Positions 39,301 to 48,254 of a DNA stretch of 64,000 bases are shown one piece after another (within the stretch, counting starts at the first letter, position 1; each line of letters begins with the position of its first letter). The position numbers and the translations under genes were made by a program. The stretch covers positions 1,046,501-1,110,500 of the forward strand of contig NZ_CP046566.1 of NCBI RefSeq assembly GCF_009740285.1, in the 5' to 3' direction. This stretch comes from Phnomibacter ginsenosidimutans (GTDB lineage: Bacteria > Bacteroidota > Bacteroidia > Chitinophagales > Chitinophagaceae). The notes below the pieces were generated by a model. That model was not told the DNA's origin. It did not search any database and saw nothing but the letters and a program-made list of their open reading frames with translations.

Positions 39301-40088
39301 ATGAACGCATTGAATGGAGTGGTAAAAATGAAATTGGTACACTGGTAGAGCAGTATAATAAAATGGTGGATCAGCTGGAGTCGAGTGCTGCCAGGCTTGC
39401 GCAAAATGAAAGGGAACTGGCCTGGCGGGAAATGGCCCGGCAGGTGGCGCATGAAATCAAGAATCCACTAACACCCATGAAGCTGAGCCTGCAGTTTTTG
39501 CAAAAAGCCATCAAAGAAAAAAGTGCCGATGTACCACAGATTTCTGAACGGGTGGCTACCAACCTGGTGAGTCAGATTGATCACCTGGCAAAGATTGCAT
39601 TCGAGTTTTCGCAGTTTGCCAATATTGGTCAGGTAAAAGCTACCGAGTTCGATTTGCATGCCGTGCTGAAAGATTTGGTGTTGTTATACGAAATTCAAGA
39701 CAATCTTTCCGTATCGTGGGAGCCTATCGAAATTCCTGTTGTTATCAATGCCGATAAAACGCAGATGAACCGCTTGTTTACCAATTTGCTGCAAAATGCT
39801 TCGGAGTCGGCAGGAGGTAATTATGCGGTGCATGTAAGCATCACCGAATCATTGCGGGGCGATAAAATTTTGCTGGAAGTAGCAGATAACGGTCCGGGTA
39901 TTGCTGCAGATGTACAGGCCCGTATTTTCATGCCGAACTTTACCACCAAAAGTAGTGGCACTGGCTTGGGGCTGGCTATTTGCAAAGCCATAGTAGAAAA
40001 AGCCGGAGGTAATATTTGGTTCAAAACCAAATACCAGCCCGATGGTACAGGTACTGCATTTTATGTGGAACTGCCTTTAGCCGGCTAA
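36352..40088 (+). CDS. Very large membrane sensor histidine kinase, NtrY-like C-terminus (one apparent frameshift)
   Basis: Two frames together encode about 1246 residues. The first (TTG 36352) has an N-terminal membrane anchor and a periplasmic-type region. The second continues with many hydrophobic segments, a second extracytoplasmic region, another membrane pair, HAMP-like linker (SGSITRSFAIISDRMNQIRLSEKNE), the phospho-acceptor His in QVAHEIKNPLTPM, an N box (NRLFTNLLQNASES) and G boxes (DNGPGIAADVQ, GTGLGLAICKAI). Losing a base at the GGG run 37122-37124 accounts for the break, since SGLWYSIRYTGIPIN then reads smoothly. No response regulator is adjacent. The last 12 bp overlap the convergent polX-like gene. 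Confidence 0.85.
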
Positions 40089-41759
40089 TGTTTTCGCTGC
40101 TCTGTTTTGCTGCAAAAATTCTTCGAATGCCTGTAGCGTAAAGCTGCTCAGGTTTTGCTGTTTGCGCAGCATGCCTTTTTGCGCAGCGAGTACGCCATAC
40201 CGTGTATCTGCAAAGCCTTCTACGGCATGTGCGTCGGGGTTGATGGATATGAGTACGCCCTTATCAACTGCCGCCGGAATCCAACGCCAGTCAATGTCCA
40301 GCCGTCGTGGGTGGGCATTGAGTTCTATGCACACATGGTGTTTGGCACAAGCTTCAATAATGGCATCGTAGTTCACAGGATAGCCTGCACGGCTGAGCAA
40401 CAATCGGCCCGTCATGTGGCCGAGAATGGTAGTTGCGGGATGCGCAATGGCAGTCAGCAATCGCTGCATGGCTTTCTCTTCGGTCATTTTCAAATTGCTA
40501 TGTACAGAAGCAATCACAAGGTCAAAACTGTTGAGCACAGCGTCGCTGTAATCCAGTGAACCGTCGTTCAGTATATCGCATTCAATGCTCTTGAAAATTT
40601 TGAAAGGTGCCAGTTGTTTGTTCAGCAGGTCAATCTCAGCATGTTGTTGCATGATGCGTTCCTCATTCAGCCCATTGGCATAGCCGGCCGATTTGCTGTG
40701 GTCACTAATAACCAGGTATTCGAGGCCTTGGGCTTTGGCGGCTTCTGCCATCTCCCGGATGCTGTTGCTGCCATCGCTCCATACACTGTGTGAGTGAATG
40801 ATGCCTTTGATGTCATTCGGTTGTATGAGATCTTCACTACCGATTATTGCTGTAGTATTTAATACATCCTGTGGTAAATCACGAAAGGCTGGTAATACAA
40901 ATGCTTGTTGAGCGGCGGTAAATAAAGCTTCTTCTGTGGCAAAGTTGGTGGAGGTGAGTGATGCAAGAATGCTATTGCAAAATGCATCTGGACCTGTGGT
41001 AGTGAGCAAAGCATGGCCCCATGTGTCGGTGCTGGTTGTATGAATAACCAGTTGTGGTCCGTTGCTGATTTGATAGCGCAATCCACTGGGCTGTTCTTCT
41101 GTCAAGGTTAATGCATCGAGTGGTTGTAACAACTGCATTACATCTTCCGCATCAGCAGTGGTAAGCAGGTCGATGCTATCTACTGTTTCCATTTGCCGGC
41201 GAAGACTACCGGTGATGACGGTGCTATAATTAGGTAACTGTGTTTGTAGTAGTTGCAAAAACTGCTGTGCTATTTCGGCTGCTTGCTGAAATAAAAACCA
41301 GCCTTGTTGGTTGAGGTAAAAGCGAATGGCCTCGGCTACATTGTGTTGTGTTTTTTCGCCAAAGCCTTTGTACAGCGTCAATCTGTTTTCGTTGCAGGCA
41401 TATTCCAATTCGCCAATTGTTTCGATGCCCATCTCTTTCCAAACAGTATGAATTTTCTTTGGCCCCAGTCCTTTGATGCTGAGCATTTCTATTACGCCTG
41501 ATGGCGTTTTTGCAATGTATTCATTGAGGATACTCAAGGAACCAGTTTGCAATAACTCTGCTATTTTTTGGGCAGTAGCAGCACCAATGCCTTTTTGTGC
41601 AGCAATGCTAACAGCATCCATATCGGCCAGTTGCATGGGTAGCTTTTCTATCTGAAAAGCCGCATTGGCGTAGGTTTTTGTCTTAAAACTATTCTCGCCA
41701 TGTATGTCCATTATTTTGGCAAGAAGCGCAAATGTGTCGGCTATCTGATAATTATCCAT
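40077..41759 (-). CDS. polX: PolX-family protein: PHP nuclease domain intact, polymerase active site degenerate
   Basis: A 560-residue protein with the PolX layout: helix-hairpin-helix repeats (residues 10-140, KGIGAATAQKI, IKGLGPKKI, KGFGEKT), a polymerase-beta-like palm (170-300) and a C-terminal PHP domain (316-560). PHP metal ligands are present: IHSHSVWSDG (His322, His324), ISDHS, SIECDIL, HSN and NPDAHAVEG. In the palm, the expected DxD metal pair reads TVDSIDLL (Ser195, Asp197), and the third Asp strand reads PQLVIHTT without the Asp. DNA synthesis is therefore unlikely, and 3'-5' exonuclease or AP-endonuclease activity is the plausible function. ATG at 41759. Confidence 0.85.
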   Translation of the reverse strand: MDNYQIADTFALLAKIMDIHGENSFKTKTYANAAFQIEKLPMQLADMDAVSIAAQKGIGAATAQKIAELLQTGSLSILNEYIAKTPSGVIEMLSIKGLGPKKIHTVWKEMGIETIGELEYACNENRLTLYKGFGEKTQHNVAEAIRFYLNQQGWFLFQQAAEIAQQFLQLLQTQLPNYSTVITGSLRRQMETVDSIDLLTTADAEDVMQLLQPLDALTLTEEQPSGLRYQISNGPQLVIHTTSTDTWGHALLTTTGPDAFCNSILASLTSTNFATEEALFTAAQQAFVLPAFRDLPQDVLNTTAIIGSEDLIQPNDIKGIIHSHSVWSDGSNSIREMAEAAKAQGLEYLVISDHSKSAGYANGLNEERIMQQHAEIDLLNKQLAPFKIFKSIECDILNDGSLDYSDAVLNSFDLVIASVHSNLKMTEEKAMQRLLTAIAHPATTILGHMTGRLLLSRAGYPVNYDAIIEACAKHHVCIELNAHPRRLDIDWRWIPAAVDKGVLISINPDAHAVEGFADTRYGVLAAQKGMLRKQQNLSSFTLQAFEEFLQQNRAAKTLAG

Positions 41760-41797
41760 GCAGCAAAGATGATAGAAGTTGAGCAGCACAAAATAAA

Positions 41798-41823
41798 AAA
41801 GTCCTGCTGTTGAGCAGGACTTT
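41798..41823 (-). terminator. Terminator after the histone-like gene
   Basis: A perfect 10-bp-plus stem, AAAGTCCTGCT / AGCAGGACTTT, lies 25 bp beyond the histone-like gene and is followed on the minus strand by TTTTATTTT. Confidence 0.8.
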
Positions 41824-41848
41824 AGATCGTAATAAAAGTGCTGAAGAA

Positions 41849-42139
41849 TTACTTCTTAGCAGCTTTCTTAGGAGCGGCTTTTTTTGCAGCGGCTTTCTTA
41901 GGAGCAGCTTTCTTAGCGGCGGCTTTTTTAGGAGCAGCTTTCTTTGCAGCAGCCTTCTTAGGAGCAGCTTTCTTAGCGGCAGCTTTTTTAGGAGCAGCTT
42001 TTTTTGCAGCAGCCTTCTTAGGGGCGGCAGCTTTTTTAGGAGCAGCTTTTTTTGCAGCAGCCTTCTTAGGGGCGGCAGCTTTTTTAGGAGCAGCTTTTTT
42101 TACAGCTTTCTTAGCTGCAGCTTTTTTAGCAGTTGCCAT
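41849..42139 (-). CDS. Histone H1-like Lys/Ala/Pro-rich DNA-binding protein
   Basis: A 96-residue protein from ATG 42139 made almost entirely of Ala, Lys and Pro in repeats of the type AAAKKAAPKK. This resembles the C-terminal tail of eukaryotic H1 and bacterial histone-like proteins such as chlamydial Hc2 and AlgP. With about one third Lys it should bind DNA non-specifically and help compact the nucleoid. No globular domain is present. The opposite strand is also open for about 110 codons, but this is a by-product of the repeat. A terminator follows and no promoter consensus was obvious upstream. rpmA and rplU lie upstream on the same strand. Confidence 0.85.
   Translation of the reverse strand: MATAKKAAAKKAVKKAAPKKAAAPKKAAAKKAAPKKAAAPKKAAAKKAAPKKAAAKKAAPKKAAAKKAAPKKAAAKKAAPKKAAAKKAAPKKAAKK
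41860..42115. repeat. Minisatellite of about 30-bp units encoding the histone-like tail
   Basis: Near-identical units combining GCAGCTTTCTTAGCGGCGGC-like and TTTTTTAGGAGCAGC-like halves repeat across the gene, with a 9- to 15-bp variation in unit length (insertion of GGGGCGGCA in two units). Such coding repeats can expand or contract by slippage, always in frame when whole units are exchanged. Confidence 0.85.
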
Positions 42140-42234
42140 GTTTTTCAATTTAATGGTTAGTAAATAATGCTTAGTAAAAATAACGAGAATTTTTTTTATC
42201 CAAATGATTTTATTAACTCAATATCCACCAAATA

Positions 42235-42263
42235 AAAAGGATGGTGCATAACACCATCCTTTT
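42235..42263 (-). terminator. Terminator after rpmA
   Basis: AAAAGGATGGTG and CACCATCCTTTT form a perfect 12-bp stem with a 5-base loop, 23 bp past the rpmA stop, with T-rich sequence following on the minus strand. Confidence 0.85.
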
Positions 42264-42286
42264 ATAAAAACCTATTGTGTAAAATC

Positions 42287-42541
42287 TTATGCAGTAACGA
42301 TTGAAACAAAGGTTCTGTTTTCTTTTCCTTTCTTAAATTCTACAACGCCATCTGCAGTTGCAAAAATGGTAAAGTCTTTACCAAGACTTACGTTTTTACC
42401 AGGATGATAAACAGTACCACGCTGACGAACAATGATGTTGCCTGAGATAGCAGGCTGGCCACCATAAATTTTTACACCGAGGCGTTTGCTTTGTGAGTCG
42501 CGACCGTTTTTTACCGAGCCTTCACCTTTCTTATGTGCCAT
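42287..42541 (-). CDS. rpmA: 50S ribosomal protein L27
   Basis: L27 lies near the peptidyl-transferase centre of the 50S subunit. The 84-residue protein starts [20 protein letters not shown] and has the [23 protein letters not shown] core, all diagnostic. The N-terminus begins directly with the basic segment, with no cleavable extension of the Firmicutes type. It follows rplU by 46 bp, the universal rplU-rpmA order. Confidence 0.97.
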   Translation of the reverse strand: MAHKKGEGSVKNGRDSQSKRLGVKIYGGQPAISGNIIVRQRGTVYHPGKNVSLGKDFTIFATADGVVEFKKGKENRTFVSIVTA

Positions 42542-42587
42542 AACAGGAAGTGTTTTTTAGTTGATTCGAAAAAAAGACAGCATGCAA

Positions 42588-42893
42588 TTATGCAATGCTT
42601 TCAATTTTAATTTGAGTGTAATGCGTACGATGACCATGCTTCTTGCGGAAGCCTTTGCGTCTTTTCATTTTGAAGGCGATTACTTTATCACCTTGTACCA
42701 ATGCGTTTACAATTTCGGCCTTCACAGTTGATTTAACTGAGGCACCGGCTTCGATTGTACCATCGCGGTCTACCAGCAATACTTCGTTCAATTCTACCTT
42801 GTCTCCGGCGTTACCTTCCAGATGAGGCACGTACAGATTTTGTCCTTCCTGCACTTTAAATTGCTGACCGGCTATTTTTACAACTGCGAACAT
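42588..42893 (-). CDS. rplU: 50S ribosomal protein L21
   Basis: L21 binds 23S rRNA with L20. The 101-residue protein starts at ATG 42893 (MFAVVKIAGQQFKVQEGQNL) and ends with the conserved KMKRRKGFRKKHGHRTHYTQ rRNA-binding segment. A consensus Bacteroidota promoter lies immediately upstream, and rpmA follows in the same transcript. Confidence 0.97.
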   Translation of the reverse strand: MFAVVKIAGQQFKVQEGQNLYVPHLEGNAGDKVELNEVLLVDRDGTIEAGASVKSTVKAEIVNALVQGDKVIAFKMKRRKGFRKKHGHRTHYTQIKIESIA

Positions 42894-42915
42894 AATCACT
42901 CAAAATTTAGGGACG

Positions 42916-42945
42916 CAAAAGTAGGGACTTTGCCCACAACTACAA
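42916..42945 (-). promoter_or_regulatory. Consensus Bacteroidota promoter of rplU-rpmA
   Basis: Reading the minus strand, TTG (42945-42943), a 19-bp spacer and TACTTTTG (42923-42916) match the TTG-N19-TAnnTTTG consensus exactly. The -7 box ends 22 bp before the rplU ATG. This is the best promoter match I found in the window. Confidence 0.75.
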
Positions 42946-43080
42946 CAAAAATTTTATAAAAAAGGCAGAATTTCTACCCACTATGTGCCGTAATTTGCCC
43001 GTGTTATTCATTTCAACGGGGAAAACAAGTACTTATCAGCACAAAAATAAGGCCTCAAAGCCCCGCAAATCCAGCTTTAC

Positions 43081-44599
43081 ATGAATCTGAAGTCGCTGCT
43101 TGCCCGGCCCTTTGCGGGTTACATCAATAAACAAATAGAGCGGTCGAGGGAGAATGCTGTGGCCGATCAGGGAGCGCATCTGGAAAGAATTGCTGGCTGT
43201 TTTACGCAATACAGAATTTGGTAAAGACCATCATATTCAATCGGTTAGCAACCTGCAAGAGTTTAGACAGGCCATTCCCATCCGCGATTATGAAGCCCTC
43301 AAACCTTACATTCAAAAGGTAAAAGAGGGTCGCCACAACGTGCTGTGGAAAGGGCGCCCCATTTATTTTGCCAAAACCAGTGGCACCACCAGCGGCACCA
43401 AATACATCCCCATCACCAAAGATTCTATTCCCAATCACATTAATACGGCCCGCAATGCCCTGCTGAGCTATATGGCCGACACGGGGAATTATGCTTTTGC
43501 CGGTGGCAAAATGATTTTTTTGAGCGGCAGCCCTGAGCTGGAGCGGGTGGGCGATGTTCCCACCGGCAGGTTGAGCGGCATCGTCAATCACCATGTACCC
43601 AAGTACCTGCGCACCAATCAACTACCCAGCTACGAAACCAACTGCATTGAAGATTGGGAAACCAAGCTCGACAAAATAGTTGCTGAAACCATTCAGCAAA
43701 ACATGACGCTGATAAGCGGTATACCACCGTGGATGCAAATGTATTTTGACCGCCTGATTGAAAAGAGTGGTAAACCGGTGGGTGAGTTGTTTCCCAACCT
43801 GAGCGTATTGGTGCAGGGTGGTGTCAACTTTGAACCTTATAAAGCAAAATTGTTTGCGAGTGTTGGCCGGCCCGTGGATACCATCGAGTTGTTTCCTGCC
43901 AGTGAAGGTTTCTTTGCTTTTCAGGACAGCATGAAACACGAAGGCTTGCTGCTAAACACCAACAGCGGTATCTATTTTGAATTTGTGCCGGCTGCAGAAA
44001 TTTTCAATGAGCATCCAACCCGTTTGTCGTTGGCTGAAGTGAAGCTTGGCGAACAATATGCAATCATCATCAATAGCAATGCCGGATTGTGGGGATACAA
44101 TATTGGTGACACCATTCGTTTTGTATCGCTCAATCCTTATCGAATAGTGGTTACTGGTCGTACCAAACATTTCATCAGCGCCTTTGGCGAACATGTGATT
44201 GGTGAGGAGGTAGAAGCTGCCATGCTGGATGCCTGTAAGCAACACAACGCCAGTGTAGTAGAGTTTACCGTGGCGCCTTACATTGCCAGCGGCGATGGGC
44301 AGAGCTATCATGAGTGGTTGGTGGAGTTTGAAAAAACGCCAGATAACATGGAAGCATTTGTAACAGATTTGGACAATGCCCTGCGGCAACGCAATGTATA
44401 TTACGATGATTTGATTGCCGGCAACATTTTGAAGCGCCTGCAACTCAGCATTCTTCAACCACAGGGATTTGTGCAATACATGAAATCAATAGGTAAGCTG
44501 GGTGGGCAAAATAAAGTGCCCCGCCTGAGCAACGACCGCAAACTGGCGGAAGGGTTAACAGCGTTTGTAGACAAACGGTTGTCATCGCCGGCCATTTAA
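43081..44599 (+). CDS. GH3-family acyl-adenylating enzyme (one apparent frameshift)
   Basis: GH3 proteins adenylate a carboxylic acid and usually conjugate it to an amino acid; plant members act on auxin and jasmonate. The ATP-binding motif is AKTSGTTSGTKYIPIT and the adenylate-binding end motif is NAGLWGYNIGDTIRF, followed by FGEHVIGEEVEAAM. The N-terminus (MNLKSLLARPFAGYINKQIE, ATG 43081) lies in another frame; removing one G from 43170-43172 restores NAVADQERIWKELLAVL. The repaired protein has about 506 residues, a normal GH3 length. The bacterial substrate is unknown. dxr follows by 36 bp on the same strand. Confidence 0.87.
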
Positions 44600-44635
44600 C
44601 AACAGCACTTAACTAAAAGAAAGCGCAACGCACTG

Positions 44636-45791
44636 ATGCAAAAACGTATCGCCATATTCGGATCGAACGGGTTCTATTGGTACACAGGCCCTGGATGTGA
44701 TTAAAGCCAACCCTGAAAAATTTTCAGCAGAAATATTAACGGCACAAACCAATGCCGATTTACTGATTGAGCAAGCCAAAGCATTTGACCCCAATGTGGT
44801 GGTGATTGGCGATGAAAGCAAGTATGCCTATGTAAAAGAAGCCTTGGCAGGCACACATGTAAAAGTGTTTGCCGGTGAGCAGGCATTGGTAGAAGCAGCC
44901 GCCATGGATTGCTACGACATGATGCTGGCCAGCATTGTAGGCTATGCGGGTTTGAAGCCTACTTTGCAAGCGGTAGAAATGGGTAAAGCTATTGGCTTGG
45001 CCAATAAGGAAACACTGGTAGTGGCAGGTGATATTGTGATGCAAAAAGCGGCTGAACACAAGGCGCCCATATTACCAGTGGATAGTGAACACTCTGCAAT
45101 TTTTCAATGCCTGGTGGGCGAAATGCGCAATCCCATTGAACGCATCATTCTCACCGCCAGCGGTGGTCCGTTCAGGGGTAAAAAGCCCAACTTTTTGGTG
45201 AATGTAAAAAGGGACCATGCTTTGCAGCATCCCAACTGGAGCATGGGCGCCAAAATCACCATCGACAGTGCTACACTGATGAACAAAGGGCTGGAGATGA
45301 TTGAAGCCAAATGGTTGTTTGGATTAAAAGCTTCGCAGATAGAAGTGGTGATTCATCCGCAGAGCATCATTCACAGCATGGTGCAGTTTGAAGATGGTAG
45401 CATCAAGGCGCAAATGGGTTTGCCCGATATGAAATTACCCATTCAGTATGCCATGGCTTTCCCGGAAAGAATAAAGAACGATTTTCCAAGGCTGGACTTC
45501 CGCCGCTGTGAGCAGCTGAGTTTTGAAGAGCCCGACCTGCGCACCTTCCGCAATTTGGCACTGGCCATTGAAGCGTTGCAAAAAGGTGGCAACCTACCTT
45601 GCATCATGAACGCAGCCAATGAAATAGCGGTGTGGGCATTTTTGCGCAACCGCATTGGCTTTCTCGATATGATGGCGGTGGTAGAACAGGCCATGCAAAA
45701 GATCACCTTTATTGAAAAACCAACCCTAGATGATTATTATGAATCGGATGCAGCGGCCCGGGAGTTTGCCGCTTCGCTCATCCATTTGTAA
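44636..45791 (+). CDS. dxr: 1-deoxy-D-xylulose 5-phosphate reductoisomerase (one apparent frameshift near the start)
   Basis: Dxr converts DXP to MEP with NADPH, the first committed step of the non-mevalonate pathway. The body has GGPFRGKK, NWSMGAKITIDSATLMNKGLE with the metal ligands, IHPQSIIHSMVQF, and MKLPIQYAMAFP. The NADPH motif at the N-terminus (MQKRIAIFGS, ATG 44636) breaks; deleting one A of the AA pair at 44666-44667 gives the canonical GSTGSIGTQALDV. The repaired length is about 385 residues. ispD, the next-but-one gene function of the pathway, is at 21.2 kb. Confidence 0.94.
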
Positions 45792-45899
45792 ACCTTCGTT
45801 TACCAAAATATGTTTTGCTACTGGCGAATAATGTATTTGTTTGCATAGCTATATATCGATTCGGATTTTGTTTCCATCATTTTATTTAAGTATTCATCC

Positions 45900-47271
45900 A
45901 TGATTTTTTTGGCAATAGAGTGGGGGGTGGTAGGTGTAAAAGTGGCGCAGCTGTTGCTGTCGTTGTCTATCCTCGTTATCCTGCACGAATTTGGGCATTA
46001 CATTACGGCACGTTGGTTTGGCTGCCGGGTTGAGCGTTTCTTTTTGTTTTTTGACCCCTGGTTTTCCTTGTTTAAAAAACAAGTAGGCGATACCGTGTAC
46101 GGTATTGGCTGGCTGCCATTAGGGGGCTATGTGAAAATATCCGGCATGATTGACGAAAGCATGGACAAAGAACAACTGGCATTGCCCGCCCAGCCTTGGG
46201 AGTTTCGCAGCAAACCTGCCTGGCAACGTTTAATTATTATGATTGGCGGGGTAACGGTCAACATATTGCTGGCCTTTATTATTTACGCCGGCATACTGAT
46301 GGTATGGGGCGAAAAGAAAATCGTCAATTCATCTTTGAAATATGGCATTGAAGTACAAGACAGCCTGATGCTGGATCTTGGTTTTAAAGATGGTGATAAG
46401 ATTGTAGCATTGGATGGTAAAAATATTTACAACTACTACGATGTTATTCCAACACTCATTTTAAGCAGCACGGCTACGGTTGAAAGAAATGGTCAGCAGC
46501 AAACGCTGACGCTTCCTAAAAACCTGATTGGTAAGCTGGTTGAAAAGAAGCGCCGCGACATACCGTTGATTGCCATTCGCATGCCGCTGATGATTGGTGC
46601 AGACACAGGCGTATCTGCCAAATACGGGTGGAAACGTTTCGATAAAGTGGTGGCTGTAAATGGGAAAGCAACACCGTTTCAAAGTGATGTAGCCGAAGTG
46701 CTGGAACAAAACAAACGCAAGGAAGTGGAACTGACACTGGTGCGCAATGCCGATACCATCCGTAGTAAAGTAAAGCTCGATAGTACAGGTTACATTGCAG
46801 GTTTGCGCATCATTGGCAAGCCTGAGTCGATGCAGGAAGCAGGTATCATTCAATACCAGGTTAAACATTACGGATTTTTTGAGGCCCTGCCTGCAGGTGT
46901 TCGCATGGCGGGTGATAAACTGAGCTGGTATATCGATCAGGTTCAAACTTATTTTAAGCCCCGAAACAGAGGCGTATAAAGGGGTTGGTGGTTTCAGAGC
47001 CATGGGCAACGTTTTTCCTGGCAGTTGGGATTGGGAATCGTTCTGGACCATCACCGCATTCTTTAGTATCGTGCTGGCATTTATGAACCTGCTACCTATT
47101 CCAGCTCTCGATGGCGGCCATGTACTCTTTACCCTGATTGAAATGATTACCGGCCGCAAACCCAACCAGAAGTTTTTGGAGTACGCCCAAATAGTAGGCA
47201 TGGTACTGTTGCTTGGGTTGATGCTCTATGCCAATGGCAACGACTGGATTGGCTGGGGAAGAAGTAAATAA
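45900..47271 (+). CDS. rseP: RIP site-2 zinc metalloprotease RseP (one apparent frameshift)
   Basis: RseP cuts transmembrane anti-sigma factors and leftover signal peptides inside the membrane. The zinc motif HEFGH sits in the first membrane helix (LVILHEFGHYITARWFG), and the second motif LLPIPALDGGH in the third. Two PDZ-like regions lie between. The frame breaks in the C4 run at 46959-46962; with one C fewer the reading YFKPETEAYKGVGGFRAMG joins the two halves. The repaired protein has about 457 residues, in the normal range. A terminator follows at 47364. Confidence 0.93.
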
Positions 47272-47363
47272 TTGCTGCTGGTTTCCAGATGGTAGCAAAC
47301 TTATTGGGCAATCTTCACTTTACATCACGGTTTCGCAATTGGCGAAAAATATCCTCAGTAATA

Positions 47364-47396
47364 AAAAAAGGCAATCCTTAGTGGATTGCCTTTTTT
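47364..47396. terminator. Bidirectional terminator after rseP
   Basis: AAAAAAGGCAATCC and GGATTGCCTTTTTT form a perfect 14-bp stem around a 5-base loop with flanking A- and T-runs, 93 bp past rseP. It marks the right edge of the dense housekeeping block. Confidence 0.85.
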
Positions 47397-47555
47397 ATGG
47401 GGTGGAGCTGCCTGCCATCACTTCGAACATTTTATGCAGAGATATCGCATTGGTAATGCAAGCAAAAGAGATTTATCTGAATCAACTTAAAGGCGTTCTG
47501 TAATCTCATTGCTCCCCATACCTCTAAATGACATAAATCTTTAAAACGAATTACA

Positions 47556-47822
47556 ATGCAGTTCAGAAACATCACGCTACAGGAGCAATTCTTTCCTCGT
47601 TCAATGCAAGAAAAAATACTAAAGGCAAATAGAGCTCAGCCCATCCTCAATAACATCGTCGATGCTGGGACTACATCTAGATTGGAGCAAGAGCTTACGC
47701 CTAGCGCAGAAAAGAGACTTCTCCTGCACATAAAACAATATTGGCCAGCTTATTTGGTTGCTTTATTTGCCGGGTATGCAATCTGGAGAGAGTTAAATAA
47801 AGTTGACGAGGAAGAGAGATAA
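47556..47822 (+). CDS. Small single-membrane-span protein, function unknown
   Basis: An 88-residue product with an amphipathic N-terminal part (QEKILKANRAQPILNNI, EQELTPSAEKRLLLHIKQ) and one hydrophobic segment near residues 62-78 (YWPAYLVALFAGYAIW) before a charged tail. ATG at 47556 is preceded by A-rich sequence without a strong ribosome-binding signal, as is normal in Bacteroidota. No family recognised; it may be an orphan gene. Confidence 0.45.
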   Translation: MQFRNITLQEQFFPRSMQEKILKANRAQPILNNIVDAGTTSRLEQELTPSAEKRLLLHIKQYWPAYLVALFAGYAIWRELNKVDEEER

Positions 47823-48254
47823 TAAGATTTTTTACATGGTACACCCAAAATCCAGTGCAAAACGATTGGCTACGTCCTTAACTTAAACTCTTCATCCCTT
47901 CGCTGAGGGAACACCCATTATTTATTTAGAAGCGTTTGACGGATCTTATAACACATGAAAAGGCTATGTCGGTTAAGCCGCAAGCTTTTGATTTATATAA
48001 GCTTCTGTTTTTAGAATTGCAGCAATGCATAATTATTAGCTTTCGCCTGATTTCTTGACGGGTAAAACTTGGCAGTTTAACAATCGCAGTCTAGAGAAAT
48101 CATACTATCCGCTCATGCTACGGCGTGGGCTTTAGTGATTTCTGGACTGCGGGCTCTGCCAAGTGCCTACCCTTCGGGATGAAACTAATTGTCCCACGCT
48201 ATTTTTTTCAATTCTGCCTTACAGGGAGATACGGCAATCCAAATTTTATTGTTT
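47823..48254. other. 432-bp non-coding gap with a long palindrome
   Basis: No convincing gene is visible in either direction. The only structure is the imperfect palindrome at 48060-48172, listed separately. The right end must hold the promoter of the lipoprotein gene at 48255, but no consensus box stands out. Confidence 0.5.
48060..48172. repeat. 113-bp imperfect palindrome
   Basis: Paired blocks, outside to inside: GGGTA (48060) with TACCC (48168); ACTTGGCAG (48067-48075) with CTGCCAAGT (48156-48164); GCAGTC with GACTGC; AGAAATCA with TGATTTCT. The arms differ by small bulges, leaving a loop of about 30 bases. The folded single strand would be a long bulged hairpin, the shape of integron attC sites and of some structured RNAs, and far longer than a terminator. 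Confidence 0.7.

Noticed and set aside
41810..42167. Plus-strand Phe/Ala/Leu- and Ser/Phe-rich frames opposite the histone-like gene
   Set aside because: They are the complement of a Lys/Ala repeat and would be produced by any such minisatellite.
47396..47450. tRNA- or tmRNA-like 3' end on the minus strand (GTTCGAA ... GGCAGCTCCACC)
   Set aside because: No pairing T-arm stem and no matching acceptor-stem 5' strand could be found upstream on the minus strand.
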